DNA from: Paramagnetospirillum marisnigri
GTDB lineage: Bacteria > Pseudomonadota > Alphaproteobacteria > Rhodospirillales > Magnetospirillaceae
Assembly (NCBI RefSeq): GCF_001650715.1
Contig: NZ_LWQT01000044.1
Coordinates: 186,001 to 250,000, forward strand
Reading direction: 5' to 3'
DNA: 64,000 nt
A model generated the notes under the pieces. That model saw only the letters and a list, made by a program, of their open reading frames with translations. It was not told the origin of the DNA and did not search any database. A program made the position numbers and the translations under genes. Below, in pieces: positions 42,637 to 51,049 of this stretch; position 1 is the stretch's first letter; every line of letters begins with the position of its first letter.

Positions 42637-45296
42637 GCGGCACCTTTGGAGGCGGCGATGGTCGAGGCCAGGGTGGAAATCAGGGCGTCACGGTCGAACT
42701 TGGCGATGTAGTCGTTGAAACCGACCTGACGTCCGCGTTCGAAGTCCTTTTCGGTGGCGTGCGACGACAGGGCCACCATGGGGATTGCCCCCCAGCGGCC
42801 ATCGGCGCGCACCGCCTGGGCGAATTCGAAGCCGCTCATGCCCGGCATTTCGATATCGCTGATGATGGCGTCGAACTCGTCACCCCGCTCGCGGAGCGCC
42901 AGGGCCTTGTCGGCACCTTCCACCGAGATCACCTCATAGCCAGCCACCGACAGCAAAGGCGTCAGCAGGTTGCGGAAGAACGGCGAGTCGTCCACAAGCA
43001 GCACGCGCGGCTGATGGAAGTCGGCATTACCGAACTCCTTGTCGTTGCGGCCGAACCAGTCGCCGAAGGCCTGCGGCAGGTAGTAGCCCGCGTCGATGAT
43101 GGTGGTGGCCTTGCCCGCGATGACGGCGGTGCCGATGATGCCGGGATTGCCATCGGACAGTTCGACGCGCAGCCGGTCCTCGACGATGTCGACGATCTCG
43201 TCCACCACTAGGCCCATTGTGTGGTCCTGGTCCGAGAACACCAGCACCGGCTGGCGACCCTCGTCGCGGAAGTTCATGGAGCCGTCGATGGAGATCAGGG
43301 GCATCAGATGGCCGCGATACTGCACCATGGGCTTGCCATGGCTGTGCTCGATCTCGGCCACGTCGATCTCTTCCAGACGGGCCACCAGGGCTAGCGGCAC
43401 CGCCTTGAGATCGTCGCCGCCGGCGCGGAACACCAGCAGCGAGGTCTTGGCGTCGGCGTGGCTCTCGCGCACCGTCTGGCTCTCGGCCGCCTGGGCACCA
43501 CCCAGCAGGCCGGATTCGCCGGTGGCGCCCGCGATGCCGTTGGGGTCCAGGATCATGATCACCGAGCCGTCGCCCAGGATGGTGTTGCCCGAGAACATGG
43601 TGATGTGGCGCAGGATGGGAGCCACCGGCTTGACCACGATTTCCTCGGTATCGAACACCCGGTCGACGATGATGCCGAAGGTGTAGGTGCCCACCTGGGT
43701 CACCACGATGAAGGTCTCCTGCCGCTCCTCGCTATCCTCGGCCAGCAGCAGCTGGCGCTTCAGCGACACCAGCGGCAGCAGCCGGTCGCGCAGGCGCAGC
43801 ACCGGGGCATTGTTGATCATCTCGATGCCGTGCTCGGAATTGGCGGTGACGCGCACCAGTTCCAGGACGCTGATCTGCGGGATGGCGAAGCGCTCGGCGG
43901 CGCATTCCACGATCAGGGCGGAGACGATGGCGAGGGTCAGCGGGATCTTGATGACGAAGGTCGAGCCCTTGCCGGGCAGGCTCTTCAGTTCGACGGTGCC
44001 GCCGATGCGCTCGATATTGGTGCGCACCACGTCCATGCCGACGCCGCGGCCCGAGACGCTGGTGACCTTCTCGGCGGTGGAGAAGCCCGCCTTGAAGATG
44101 TACTGGTAGATCTGCTGCGGCGTCATGGTCTCCAGTTCGGACTCGGTGGCGATGCCGTTCTGGATGGCCTTCTGCTTGATGCGGTCCAGGTTGAGGCCGC
44201 GGCCGTCATCGGAAATCTCGATGATGATATGGCCGCCCTCGTGGAACGCGTTCAGCACGATCTTGCCCACTTCGGGCTTGCCGATGCGCTTGCGCTCGTC
44301 GGTGGGCTCCAGGCCATGGTCGGCCGAGTTGCGCACCATATGGGTCAGCGGGTCCTTGATCAGTTCCAGCACCTGGCGGTCGAGTTCGGTCTCGGCGCCC
44401 AGCATCTGCAGGTCGATCTTCTTGTTCATTTCGACCGAGAGGTCGCGGACGATGCGCGGCAACTTGGCCCAGGCATTGCCGATGGGCTGCATGCGGGTCT
44501 TCATCACGCCTTCCTGGAGGTCGGTGGTGATGTGGGACAGGCGCTGCAGCGGGGTGGCGAACTCGCTGTCATCCTTGCCGCGAACCATCTGGAGGAGCTG
44601 GTTGCGGGTCAGCACCAGTTCGGACACCAGGGTCATCAGGTTTTCCAGCAGTTCCACATTGACGCGGATGGTCTGGGCGGCGACGGCGGATTCCTTGGCC
44701 TCGGCCCCAGCGGCGGAAACGCCGGTGGGAGCGGCCACGGCGGGCGGCTGGGCGGCCGGGGCCGGGACATTGGCGACGGGAGCCGGTTCGGGTTCAGGCT
44801 CGGGCTCGGGCTCCGGCGCGGGCGGCGGCGGCGCGGCGGCGGCCTGGGCCGAGGCGGCCACCGACTCGAAGGTCGGCATGGGCGGCGGCGGCGGCGGCGG
44901 CGGCGCGGAGGGATTGGAGCGACCCTCGGCCATGGCATTGAGCTGGGCGATCAGGTCTTCATCGCTGCCCTCGGGCTCGCACTCGTTCTGTTCGAGATGG
45001 CCCAGGATCAGCTTGATGCGGTCGATGCTCTGGAGGATCAGCGTGACGGCGGCGGGGGTGACCTCAAGTTCGCCATCGCGGAACTTGCCCAGGACGTTCT
45101 CGCCGGCATGGGCCACATGCTCCAGGCGCGGCAGTCCGAGGAAGCCGCAAGTGCCCTTGATGGTGTGAACCAGGCGGAAGATATTGCCGAGAATCTGAGG
45201 ATCATTCGGATTTTGCTCCAAATTCACCAATGCCACGTCAAGCGTGGACAGACTTTCCGACGTCTCGGTCAGAAATTCGCTGAGGAGATCATCCAT
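42633..45296 (-). CDS. cheA: Hybrid chemotaxis histidine kinase CheA with C-terminal receiver
   Basis: The 887-residue kinase has an HPt domain with phospho-acceptor H44 (HTIKGTCGF) and a proline/alanine/glutamate linker (about 130-210, including a PEPEPEPEPEP run). Dimerisation and ATPase domains follow (MVRNSADHGLE, SGRGVGMDVVR), then a CheW-like regulatory domain, a second CheW-like domain (about 630-755) and a C-terminal receiver (about 765-887; VLLVDDSPFFRNLL, ISDIEMPGMSG). Hybrid CheA of this kind can pass phosphate to its own receiver as a sink. It heads the operon. A five-gene che operon of this content controls aerotaxis in Magnetospirillum gryphiswaldense; equivalence is inferred. 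Confidence 0.95.
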   Translation of the reverse strand: MDDLLSEFLTETSESLSTLDVALVNLEQNPNDPQILGNIFRLVHTIKGTCGFLGLPRLEHVAHAGENVLGKFRDGELEVTPAAVTLILQSIDRIKLILGHLEQNECEPEGSDEDLIAQLNAMAEGRSNPSAPPPPPPPPMPTFESVAASAQAAAAPPPPAPEPEPEPEPEPAPVANVPAPAAQPPAVAAPTGVSAAGAEAKESAVAAQTIRVNVELLENLMTLVSELVLTRNQLLQMVRGKDDSEFATPLQRLSHITTDLQEGVMKTRMQPIGNAWAKLPRIVRDLSVEMNKKIDLQMLGAETELDRQVLELIKDPLTHMVRNSADHGLEPTDERKRIGKPEVGKIVLNAFHEGGHIIIEISDDGRGLNLDRIKQKAIQNGIATESELETMTPQQIYQYIFKAGFSTAEKVTSVSGRGVGMDVVRTNIERIGGTVELKSLPGKGSTFVIKIPLTLAIVSALIVECAAERFAIPQISVLELVRVTANSEHGIEMINNAPVLRLRDRLLPLVSLKRQLLLAEDSEERQETFIVVTQVGTYTFGIIVDRVFDTEEIVVKPVAPILRHITMFSGNTILGDGSVIMILDPNGIAGATGESGLLGGAQAAESQTVRESHADAKTSLLVFRAGGDDLKAVPLALVARLEEIDVAEIEHSHGKPMVQYRGHLMPLISIDGSMNFRDEGRQPVLVFSDQDHTMGLVVDEIVDIVEDRLRVELSDGNPGIIGTAVIAGKATTIIDAGYYLPQAFGDWFGRNDKEFGNADFHQPRVLLVDDSPFFRNLLTPLLSVAGYEVISVEGADKALALRERGDEFDAIISDIEMPGMSGFEFAQAVRADGRWGAIPMVALSSHATEKDFERGRQVGFNDYIAKFDRDALISTLASTIAASKGAA

Positions 45297-45453
45297 GGTC
45301 GTCTCCGAAATGCCCCCTGTGGACCGCCGAGCGACGGCCTTCCTAATTCGCTGCCATGACGGAAGTCCATCAGGCAGGATCGACTAATAGCACGGCTGGA
45401 TGGTCTTTAGAAGAACCCTGACCCGGATAAATCCGCTTTCGTAACGAATTTCT

Positions 45454-46089
45454 TCAGGTGCTGATCCGTCCGTGGTTTTCTCCTGTCACAACCTCGGTCC
45501 TGGCGCCGATTTTCCGTACAAGCTTGCCGGTCAGCCAGGCCTGGGCTTCGCGTGGGCCATCGGGCAAGGACTGCTCCGAAAGGCAGCGCATCGTTTGATC
45601 ATCCAGTCGGGCGCCCTGGCCGCGAAACTCCACCGATACCCCCGCCCGATCAAGCCTGGAGGCCGCATCGATGGTCACGTCCACCGTGCCTCCCCGAGGC
45701 AAGGCGTCACGGGCCAGCAACACCAGATTGAGCACCAGCCGCGCCGCCTCTCCATCCAGGCGGTCCCGGCCGCAGGTCCAGCCCAGGACGAGCTTGCCAC
45801 CGCCGCTGGCCGCCGCCGCGTCCAGATAACTGGCGCACAAGTCGCGTACGGTTTGCGTCGACTGTTCGGGGCCCGCCGGTCCGAAAGCGGCTCGGAACAA
45901 TTTCAGCCGCGCCACCGCGCCGCCGGCACTGTCCGAGACCATCTTGGCGGTCTCGGCGTCAAAGCCGTCTTCCAGCAGTTCGGCCCCCGCCGCCGCCGCG
46001 CCGACTGCCCCGGCCATGTCGTGGCACAGGCGGGCGCACAGCAACTCGGCGAACCGGATATCAAGGGCGTTTTCGGGCTGATCCACCAT
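45454..46089 (-). CDS. chpT: Histidine phosphotransferase ChpT
   Basis: The 211-residue protein has the ChpT opening FAELLCARLCHDMAGAVGA, with the phospho-acceptor H23, and a C-terminal degenerate ATPase-like domain. In Caulobacter ChpT carries phosphate from CckA to CtrA and CpdR. The kinase and regulator are not in the window. It lies upstream of cheA on the same strand with a 157-base gap, so a separate promoter for cheA is likely. A CtrA-like box precedes fliF in this window. Confidence 0.85.
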   Translation of the reverse strand: MVDQPENALDIRFAELLCARLCHDMAGAVGAAAAGAELLEDGFDAETAKMVSDSAGGAVARLKLFRAAFGPAGPEQSTQTVRDLCASYLDAAAASGGGKLVLGWTCGRDRLDGEAARLVLNLVLLARDALPRGGTVDVTIDAASRLDRAGVSVEFRGQGARLDDQTMRCLSEQSLPDGPREAQAWLTGKLVRKIGARTEVVTGENHGRIST

Positions 46090-46147
46090 CGCTTATCCTG
46101 TCCCTGCCAAATGTAATCTAACTAAAGTTATATTCAAGAGGGTGGTG

Positions 46148-47485
46148 TCAGCGGCGGAGGATGGCGACCGCTTCCAGATGGGCCGACCAGGGAAACTGGT
46201 CGATGGGCGTGACGGAATCCACGCGCCAGCCGCCATCGGCCAGGATGCGCAGGTCGCGGGCCAGGGTGGCGGGATTGCACGACACCATCACCAGCAGGCG
46301 CGGCCCCCCCTTGGGGGATGGTGGTTTGGCCAGTTCCGCCGCCTGGGGCGCCGCTCCGGCGCGGGGCGGGTCCATGACCACGGCGCGATAGGGGATCAGG
46401 TCGTGGGGTGCCAGCGGGCGCCGCGCCAGGTCGCGCACCTCGGTGGTGATGGGCAGGCCCGAGCGCCGCCCGGCGGCGTCCAGGGCGGCGAGGGGGGCCT
46501 GTTCGCCTTCCACCGCGTGGACCGGCGCCGACAGCGACAGCGGCACGGTAAAGCTGCCGCATCCGGCATAGAGGTCGAGCACCGGGCCGTGCCCGGCCAC
46601 CGCCTCGATCACCAGCCCGGCGATGGCCAACTCGCCGCCCCGGGTGGGTTGCAGGAAGGACCCCGGCGCCGGTTCCACCGGCACGCCGCGGAAATGCACC
46701 TCGGCCGGGCGACGCCGGGCGATGGGCTCGACGAATCCGGCGCCGGGGCGGCGCCAGTGCAGCCGCGCCAGATCGGCCTGCTCGGCGAAGGCGGCCAGGG
46801 CTTCCCGCTCGAACAGGTCGAGGCGGGCCTCGGCCTCCACCAGCACGTCGAGACCGCCTTCGGTCAGGGTGGCGATGACGTCGCCGCCGGTGCCCTCGGG
46901 GACGATGCGGGCCAGCATCAGGCGCAACGGCGTCAGCAGCGCGATCAGGGCGGGTTCCAGCAGCAGGCAGCGCTCCAGGTCGATGACGGTATGGCTGGCC
47001 CGGGCATTGAAGCCGATGACGGCGGTGCCCTTGGTGCGGGCGAAGGCGAAAGCGGCGCGGCGGCGGCTGGCCGGGGGGATGCGCAGCAGCGGCGCCACCG
47101 GCACCTCGCCCAGACCCTGGCGGGCCAGGGGCACCGCCAGCAGGTCGCGCTTCCATGCCTCATAGGCGTCGTCGGCCAGATGCTGCAGCGAACAGCCGCC
47201 GCAGCGGCCGTAATGGGGACAGGGCGCCGTCACCCGGTCGGGGCCGGGCTCCAGCACCTCGATCAGCCCGGCGGTCAGGCCCTCGCCCCGGCGGCCCTCG
47301 ATGCGCGCCACCACCGTGTCACCCGTCACGGTGAAGGGCACGAACACCGTCTCGCCGTCCAGGGTGGCCTGGCCGTCGCCCCGGGCGCCGACGCTCTCGA
47401 TGCACAGTTCAGCCATGCGGGCGGCAGGCGGCGCGGCGCGGCTCTTGCGCGCCTGATGGGGACGGCGGCGGGGCGGCTTGCTCAC
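46148..47485 (-). CDS. RlmD/RumA-type RNA (uracil-5-)-methyltransferase
   Basis: The protein has an N-terminal TRAM domain (about residues 25-80 from the GTG start), a 4Fe-4S motif CPHYGRCGGC, and a methyltransferase domain with LDLYAGCGSFTVPL and the catalytic-cysteine motif VSCNPATLARD. Relatives methylate U1939 or U747 of 23S rRNA; which one cannot be told. GTG 47485 overlaps the lipoprotein stop (GTGA) and adds a basic N-terminal tail (445 residues); ATG 47416 would give 422. It ends the Mla-type operon, an unusual setting. Confidence 0.88.
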   Translation of the reverse strand: MSKPPRRRPHQARKSRAAPPAARMAELCIESVGARGDGQATLDGETVFVPFTVTGDTVVARIEGRRGEGLTAGLIEVLEPGPDRVTAPCPHYGRCGGCSLQHLADDAYEAWKRDLLAVPLARQGLGEVPVAPLLRIPPASRRRAAFAFARTKGTAVIGFNARASHTVIDLERCLLLEPALIALLTPLRLMLARIVPEGTGGDVIATLTEGGLDVLVEAEARLDLFEREALAAFAEQADLARLHWRRPGAGFVEPIARRRPAEVHFRGVPVEPAPGSFLQPTRGGELAIAGLVIEAVAGHGPVLDLYAGCGSFTVPLSLSAPVHAVEGEQAPLAALDAAGRRSGLPITTEVRDLARRPLAPHDLIPYRAVVMDPPRAGAAPQAAELAKPPSPKGGPRLLVMVSCNPATLARDLRILADGGWRVDSVTPIDQFPWSAHLEAVAILRR

Positions 47486-48105
47486 CGTGCCACCGGCGCG
47501 TTGCCCCGGGCCCGTCCCAGATCGGCCAGGAAGCGGGCGAAGATGTCGGTCAGGGCCTTGTCCATGGCGGCGGGCAGGCTCTCGACCCGTTCGGATTCGG
47601 TGGCGACCTCGGCGCTGTAGTCCTGCAGCAGCACCAGCGAGCCGTCGCGCGACGATACGATGGCCAGTTGGATATCCACCGCCGCCCGCGAACTTGCCGC
47701 CAATTGCTCGAAGCGCCGCAGCTTGCCGCGCAGCATCCAGTCCGACAGCACCCGCAGGTCGGGGGTGACCACCCGGTCGGCGGCTCCGGCCCGGGTCAGG
47801 GCGACGGAGAGGCGATCCTGCAGCATCAGGGCGGGCGCCTCGCTCCAGTAGTCGTATTTGTAGTGGCTGAGCGGCCCGCCGTCCCGGGCGGCGAAGGTTA
47901 CCGCCCGCTCCGCCAGGGTGCCGTCGGTGGCCAGACGGTCGATTTCCAGCACGCCGGGCAAGGCCGGGCGGGCGAAGCGCAGGCCGCTGTCGGCGGGCTC
48001 CACCCGGTGGAAATTGTCGGGCGGCGCCGCCGGCCCGGCGCAGGCGGCCAGGGCGAGAAGCAGGATCAGCGAACAAATCGTCTTGCGCATTGCCGTCACC
48101 TTCAT
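47482..48105 (-). CDS. Mla-associated ABC transport auxiliary lipoprotein
   Basis: The 207-residue product has a lipoprotein signal with lipobox LALAAC and lipidated C22. The mature part has the pattern of ABC-type transport auxiliary proteins (PqiC/LptE-like, with RLATDGTLAERAVTF and LVLLQDYSAEV). It likely sits in the outer membrane or periplasm and assists the MCE transporter encoded upstream. The ATG at 48105 overlaps the MCE stop by four bases. Confidence 0.8.
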   Translation of the reverse strand: MKVTAMRKTICSLILLLALAACAGPAAPPDNFHRVEPADSGLRFARPALPGVLEIDRLATDGTLAERAVTFAARDGGPLSHYKYDYWSEAPALMLQDRLSVALTRAGAADRVVTPDLRVLSDWMLRGKLRRFEQLAASSRAAVDIQLAIVSSRDGSLVLLQDYSAEVATESERVESLPAAMDKALTDIFARFLADLGRARGNAPVAR

Positions 48106-49064
48106 TTCCGTCCCGGGCCGTCCTCGCCGCGCTTGTTGCCGCCGATCAGCACGCCGGGATTTTCGCGAATCTGGCGCGAGAATTCATGCAGGTTGCGGGT
48201 GGTGCCGTCCAGGTTGTAGGTCACCGAATCGATATTGCGCGACACCGCCTGCAAGGTGTGGCGCAAGTCCTTCAGGCTGTGGTCGATGGCGTCCTTGTTG
48301 CCCGCCACCGCCTTGTCCAGGGCGCCCAGCACCGAATCCACCTTGGTCCGGCTATCCTGAAGCCCGGCCGACAACTGGGCCAGATTGGCCAGCGAGATGC
48401 GGATCTGCTCGGCATTGGCCTCGGTCACCACCTTGTTGGACAGGGTGCCGGTCATGCGCTCCACGTCCGAGGTGATGCGGGGCGTCTTGGCCGAGAGGTC
48501 GGCCGCCACCGCCACCAGATGGCCCATCAGTTCGGGGGCGTGCTTTTCCAGGATGGTGCCCATGGCGCCGATCTGCTGGTTCAGGCTGGACAGCAGCGGC
48601 TTGAGCGCGCTCTGGTTCAGGTCGGTGATCTGGGCGGCGACATCGTTCATGGCGGCGAAGATGTTGGCGGCGGGCGCGCCCGCCACCTCGGCGCCGGGCG
48701 GCAGCATTTCCAGGGAGTCGCCCGACTTGATATCGATGACGGCGGCGGCCAGCAGGCCCGAGGCGGCGACGCGCGCCACGGAGTCCTTGGGTAGCCGCCA
48801 TTTGTCGTTGATGCCCAACTCGACCCGGAAACTGGTCCTGGAGCCATCGCGCAGCGGCGTGATGTCTTCCACCTGGCCGATGGCGAAGCCCTCATAGGTG
48901 ACTTTGGTGCCGTATTTGATGCCGGTGACGTTGTTCAGCCGGGTGAAATAGGCGGTGGTCGATCCGGTCTTGCCGGTCAACAGCGCCACCACCACCACCA
49001 GGGCGATCAGCATGGCCAGCGTGAAGCCGCCCACCATGACATAATTGATGCGAGCGTCCTTCAT
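48102..49064 (-). CDS. mlaD: MCE-domain lipid-binding protein (MlaD-type)
   Basis: The 320-residue protein has one N-terminal membrane span (about 8-28) and an MCE domain (about 38-120, with GTKVTYEGFAIGQVEDI and GLLAAAVIDIKSG), followed by a long helical region that could form a periplasmic needle or tube. E. coli MlaD is about 180 residues, so the helical tail is an extension as in Mce/PqiB-like proteins. It transports phospholipids between membranes with MlaE and MlaF encoded just before it, overlapping by four bases. Confidence 0.9.
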   Translation of the reverse strand: MKDARINYVMVGGFTLAMLIALVVVVALLTGKTGSTTAYFTRLNNVTGIKYGTKVTYEGFAIGQVEDITPLRDGSRTSFRVELGINDKWRLPKDSVARVAASGLLAAAVIDIKSGDSLEMLPPGAEVAGAPAANIFAAMNDVAAQITDLNQSALKPLLSSLNQQIGAMGTILEKHAPELMGHLVAVAADLSAKTPRITSDVERMTGTLSNKVVTEANAEQIRISLANLAQLSAGLQDSRTKVDSVLGALDKAVAGNKDAIDHSLKDLRHTLQAVSRNIDSVTYNLDGTTRNLHEFSRQIRENPGVLIGGNKRGEDGPGRK

Positions 49065-49897
49065 GGCCTGATGGTTCCGTTGGGTTGGTTGGCCTTGTCG
49101 CCCAGCAGCCGACGCAAATAGGCGTCGGGGTCCAGGGCGGCTTCCTCGGTGCGGCGGTTCAGGAGGTTCTGTATGCGCTGGTCGGAACTGGCGCGGATGG
49201 CCTCGACGGTGTCGAGCGCCAGCACCTTGCCCCGGTCCAGCACGCAGATGCGATCGGCGATCTTGAAGGTGGAGTCCAGGTCGTGGGTCACCACCACGAT
49301 GCTCATGCCCATGGCGTCGCGCAGGCGCAGGATCAGGTCGTCGATGGAAGACGCCACCACCGGGTCCAGCCCGGCCGAGGGCTCGTCGCAGAACAGCAGG
49401 TCGGGGTCCATGACGATGGCGCGGGCCAGGGCGGCGCGCTTGATCATGCCGCCCGACAATTCGGCGGGTTTCAGGTCCTCGAACCCGGCCAGGCTGACCA
49501 CTTCCAGCTTAAGGCGGGTCATGATGCCGATGGTGGTCTCGTCCAGGTCGGTGTGCTCGCGCAGCGGCAGCGAGATGTTGTCGCCGATGGTCATGGACGA
49601 GAACAGGGCGCCCGACTGGAAGGCGACGCCGGTGCGGGTGCGCAACTGCTGGCGCTCCATGGGGGACAGGGCGGCCAAATCCTGGCCCAGCACCCGAACC
49701 GTTCCCGAGGACGGCGACAGCAGGCCCAGCAGATGGTTGAGCAAGGTGGTCTTGCCCGAGCCCGAACCGCCCATGATCACCATGATCTCGCCTCGGCGGA
49801 CCTCAAGATTCACGTCGTGGAGAATCTGGCGCTCGCCGTAATGGGTGTTGAGCCCGATCACCTCGATGCTGGTGTCATCGGAAGGGGACGGAGCCAT
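49061..49897 (-). CDS. mlaF: Lipid transporter ATPase (MlaF-type)
   Basis: The 278-residue ABC ATPase has Walker A GGSGSGKTT, signature LSGGM and Walker B LLFCDEPSAGLDP, with the H-loop in VVVTHDLDS. Sequence around GVAFQSGALFSSMTI is typical of MlaF. It powers the MlaE permease. The start at 49897 shares one base with the mlaE stop (TGATG). The C-terminal tail of about 30 residues is longer than in E. coli. Confidence 0.93.
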   Translation of the reverse strand: MAPSPSDDTSIEVIGLNTHYGERQILHDVNLEVRRGEIMVIMGGSGSGKTTLLNHLLGLLSPSSGTVRVLGQDLAALSPMERQQLRTRTGVAFQSGALFSSMTIGDNISLPLREHTDLDETTIGIMTRLKLEVVSLAGFEDLKPAELSGGMIKRAALARAIVMDPDLLFCDEPSAGLDPVVASSIDDLILRLRDAMGMSIVVVTHDLDSTFKIADRICVLDRGKVLALDTVEAIRASSDQRIQNLLNRRTEEAALDPDAYLRRLLGDKANQPNGTIRP

Positions 49898-50715
49898 CAG
49901 CGGGTCACCATGAAGACGAAGATCATGTCGGTGATGACGATGGCCGAGATGGCATGCACCACCGAGCGCGTGGTCATGCGCCCGACGCCCTCGGCGCCGC
50001 CGGTGACCGAGGCGCCGTTGACCACGCCCACCACGGTGATCAGCACCGCGAAGATGCCGCTTTTGGCCAGGCCGTGCAGCATGTCGTTGAGCTTGACCAG
50101 ATTGACCACCTCGTCGGCATAGGCGCCCATGCTGCTGCCCAGTTGCGGCGCGATATAAAGACCGGCGGCGAACAGCCCCACCAGATCGGCCCACAGGGTC
50201 AGGCAGGGCAGCATCACCAGCATGGCCACCAGGGCAGGCACCACCAGGAAGCGCACCGGCGAAATGCCCATGACGGTCAGCGCGTCGATTTCCTGGTTGA
50301 TGCGCATGGTGCCCAGCCGGGCGGCCAGGGCCGAGCCCGATCGTCCCGCCACCAGGATGCCGGTGATCAGGGGGGCGAATTCACGCACCGTCGACATGGC
50401 GACACCCAGGGTGACGCGGGATTCGGCGCCGAACAGCTTCAGCGAATAGATGCCCTGGATGGCCAGCATGATGCCGATGGTGCCCGACAGCACGGTGACG
50501 ATGGGCAGGGCGCCGATGCCGATTTCCATGGCCTGGGCCACCACCGGGGCGAGGCGGACCCTCTGGCGGCGCTTGCCCCCCATGACCAGCCAATAGAGGC
50601 TTTCGCCCACCAGGGCGCAGGCGAAGCCGAATTCGGCGACGCCGCCCATGGTGCGGCGGCCCAGCCGGTCCAGGAAACCGAAGAATTGATGTTGGCCCGT
50701 CCCCCCGTCCGCCAC
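49897..50715 (-). CDS. mlaE: Lipid transporter permease (MlaE-type)
   Basis: The 272-residue membrane protein has about five spans and the MlaE signature PVRFLVVPALVAMLVMLPCL and the preceding RINQEIDALTVMGIS coupling helix. It forms the inner-membrane channel for phospholipid movement. It follows the STAS gene by four bases. The first 20 residues are poorly conserved, so a later start is possible. Confidence 0.93.
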   Translation of the reverse strand: MADGGTGQHQFFGFLDRLGRRTMGGVAEFGFACALVGESLYWLVMGGKRRQRVRLAPVVAQAMEIGIGALPIVTVLSGTIGIMLAIQGIYSLKLFGAESRVTLGVAMSTVREFAPLITGILVAGRSGSALAARLGTMRINQEIDALTVMGISPVRFLVVPALVAMLVMLPCLTLWADLVGLFAAGLYIAPQLGSSMGAYADEVVNLVKLNDMLHGLAKSGIFAVLITVVGVVNGASVTGGAEGVGRMTTRSVVHAISAIVITDMIFVFMVTR

Positions 50716-50719
50716 CGTT

Positions 50720-51049
50720 CTACCCTTTCAGTGCCGACTCGACGGTGTCGGCCATGGCGAAGACCTTGTCCAGGCGGGCCAGTTGCAGCACCCGGCGCAC
50801 CGGGTCCGAGACCGCGGCCAGCACGAAGCGGGTGGCGTTCTTGCGGGCCGACTGATAGGCCTCCACCAGTCCGGCGACGCCCGACGAGTCGATGTATTCC
50901 ACGGCGGACAGGTCCACCACCACCACCGGCTTCTTTTCGAACATCAGCTCCATCAACGCCTTGCGGAGCGTGGGGCTGTGGCTGAGGTCCACCTCGCCCG
51001 CCAAGGTGACCACGGTGGCGCCGTCCTGCTGGCTGAGTGTCATGTTCAT
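50720..51049 (-). CDS. STAS-domain protein (anti-anti-sigma type)
   Basis: The 109-residue protein is a lone STAS domain with the phosphorylatable motif DSSGV at 54-58. Two roles are possible: an RsbV-like switch component for the kinase domain of the upstream gene, or the MlaB-like subunit that binds MlaF. Its place exactly between the two systems fits both. The start overlaps the upstream stop by four bases. The intact serine favours partner switching. Confidence 0.85.
   Translation of the reverse strand: MNMTLSQQDGATVVTLAGEVDLSHSPTLRKALMELMFEKKPVVVVDLSAVEYIDSSGVAGLVEAYQSARKNATRFVLAAVSDPVRRVLQLARLDKVFAMADTVESALKG

Noticed and set aside
43458-45359. Plus-strand open frame of 633 codons antisense to cheA
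   Set aside because: Composition is His/Asp/Gly-rich with no domain, and the opposite strand encodes a full CheA.
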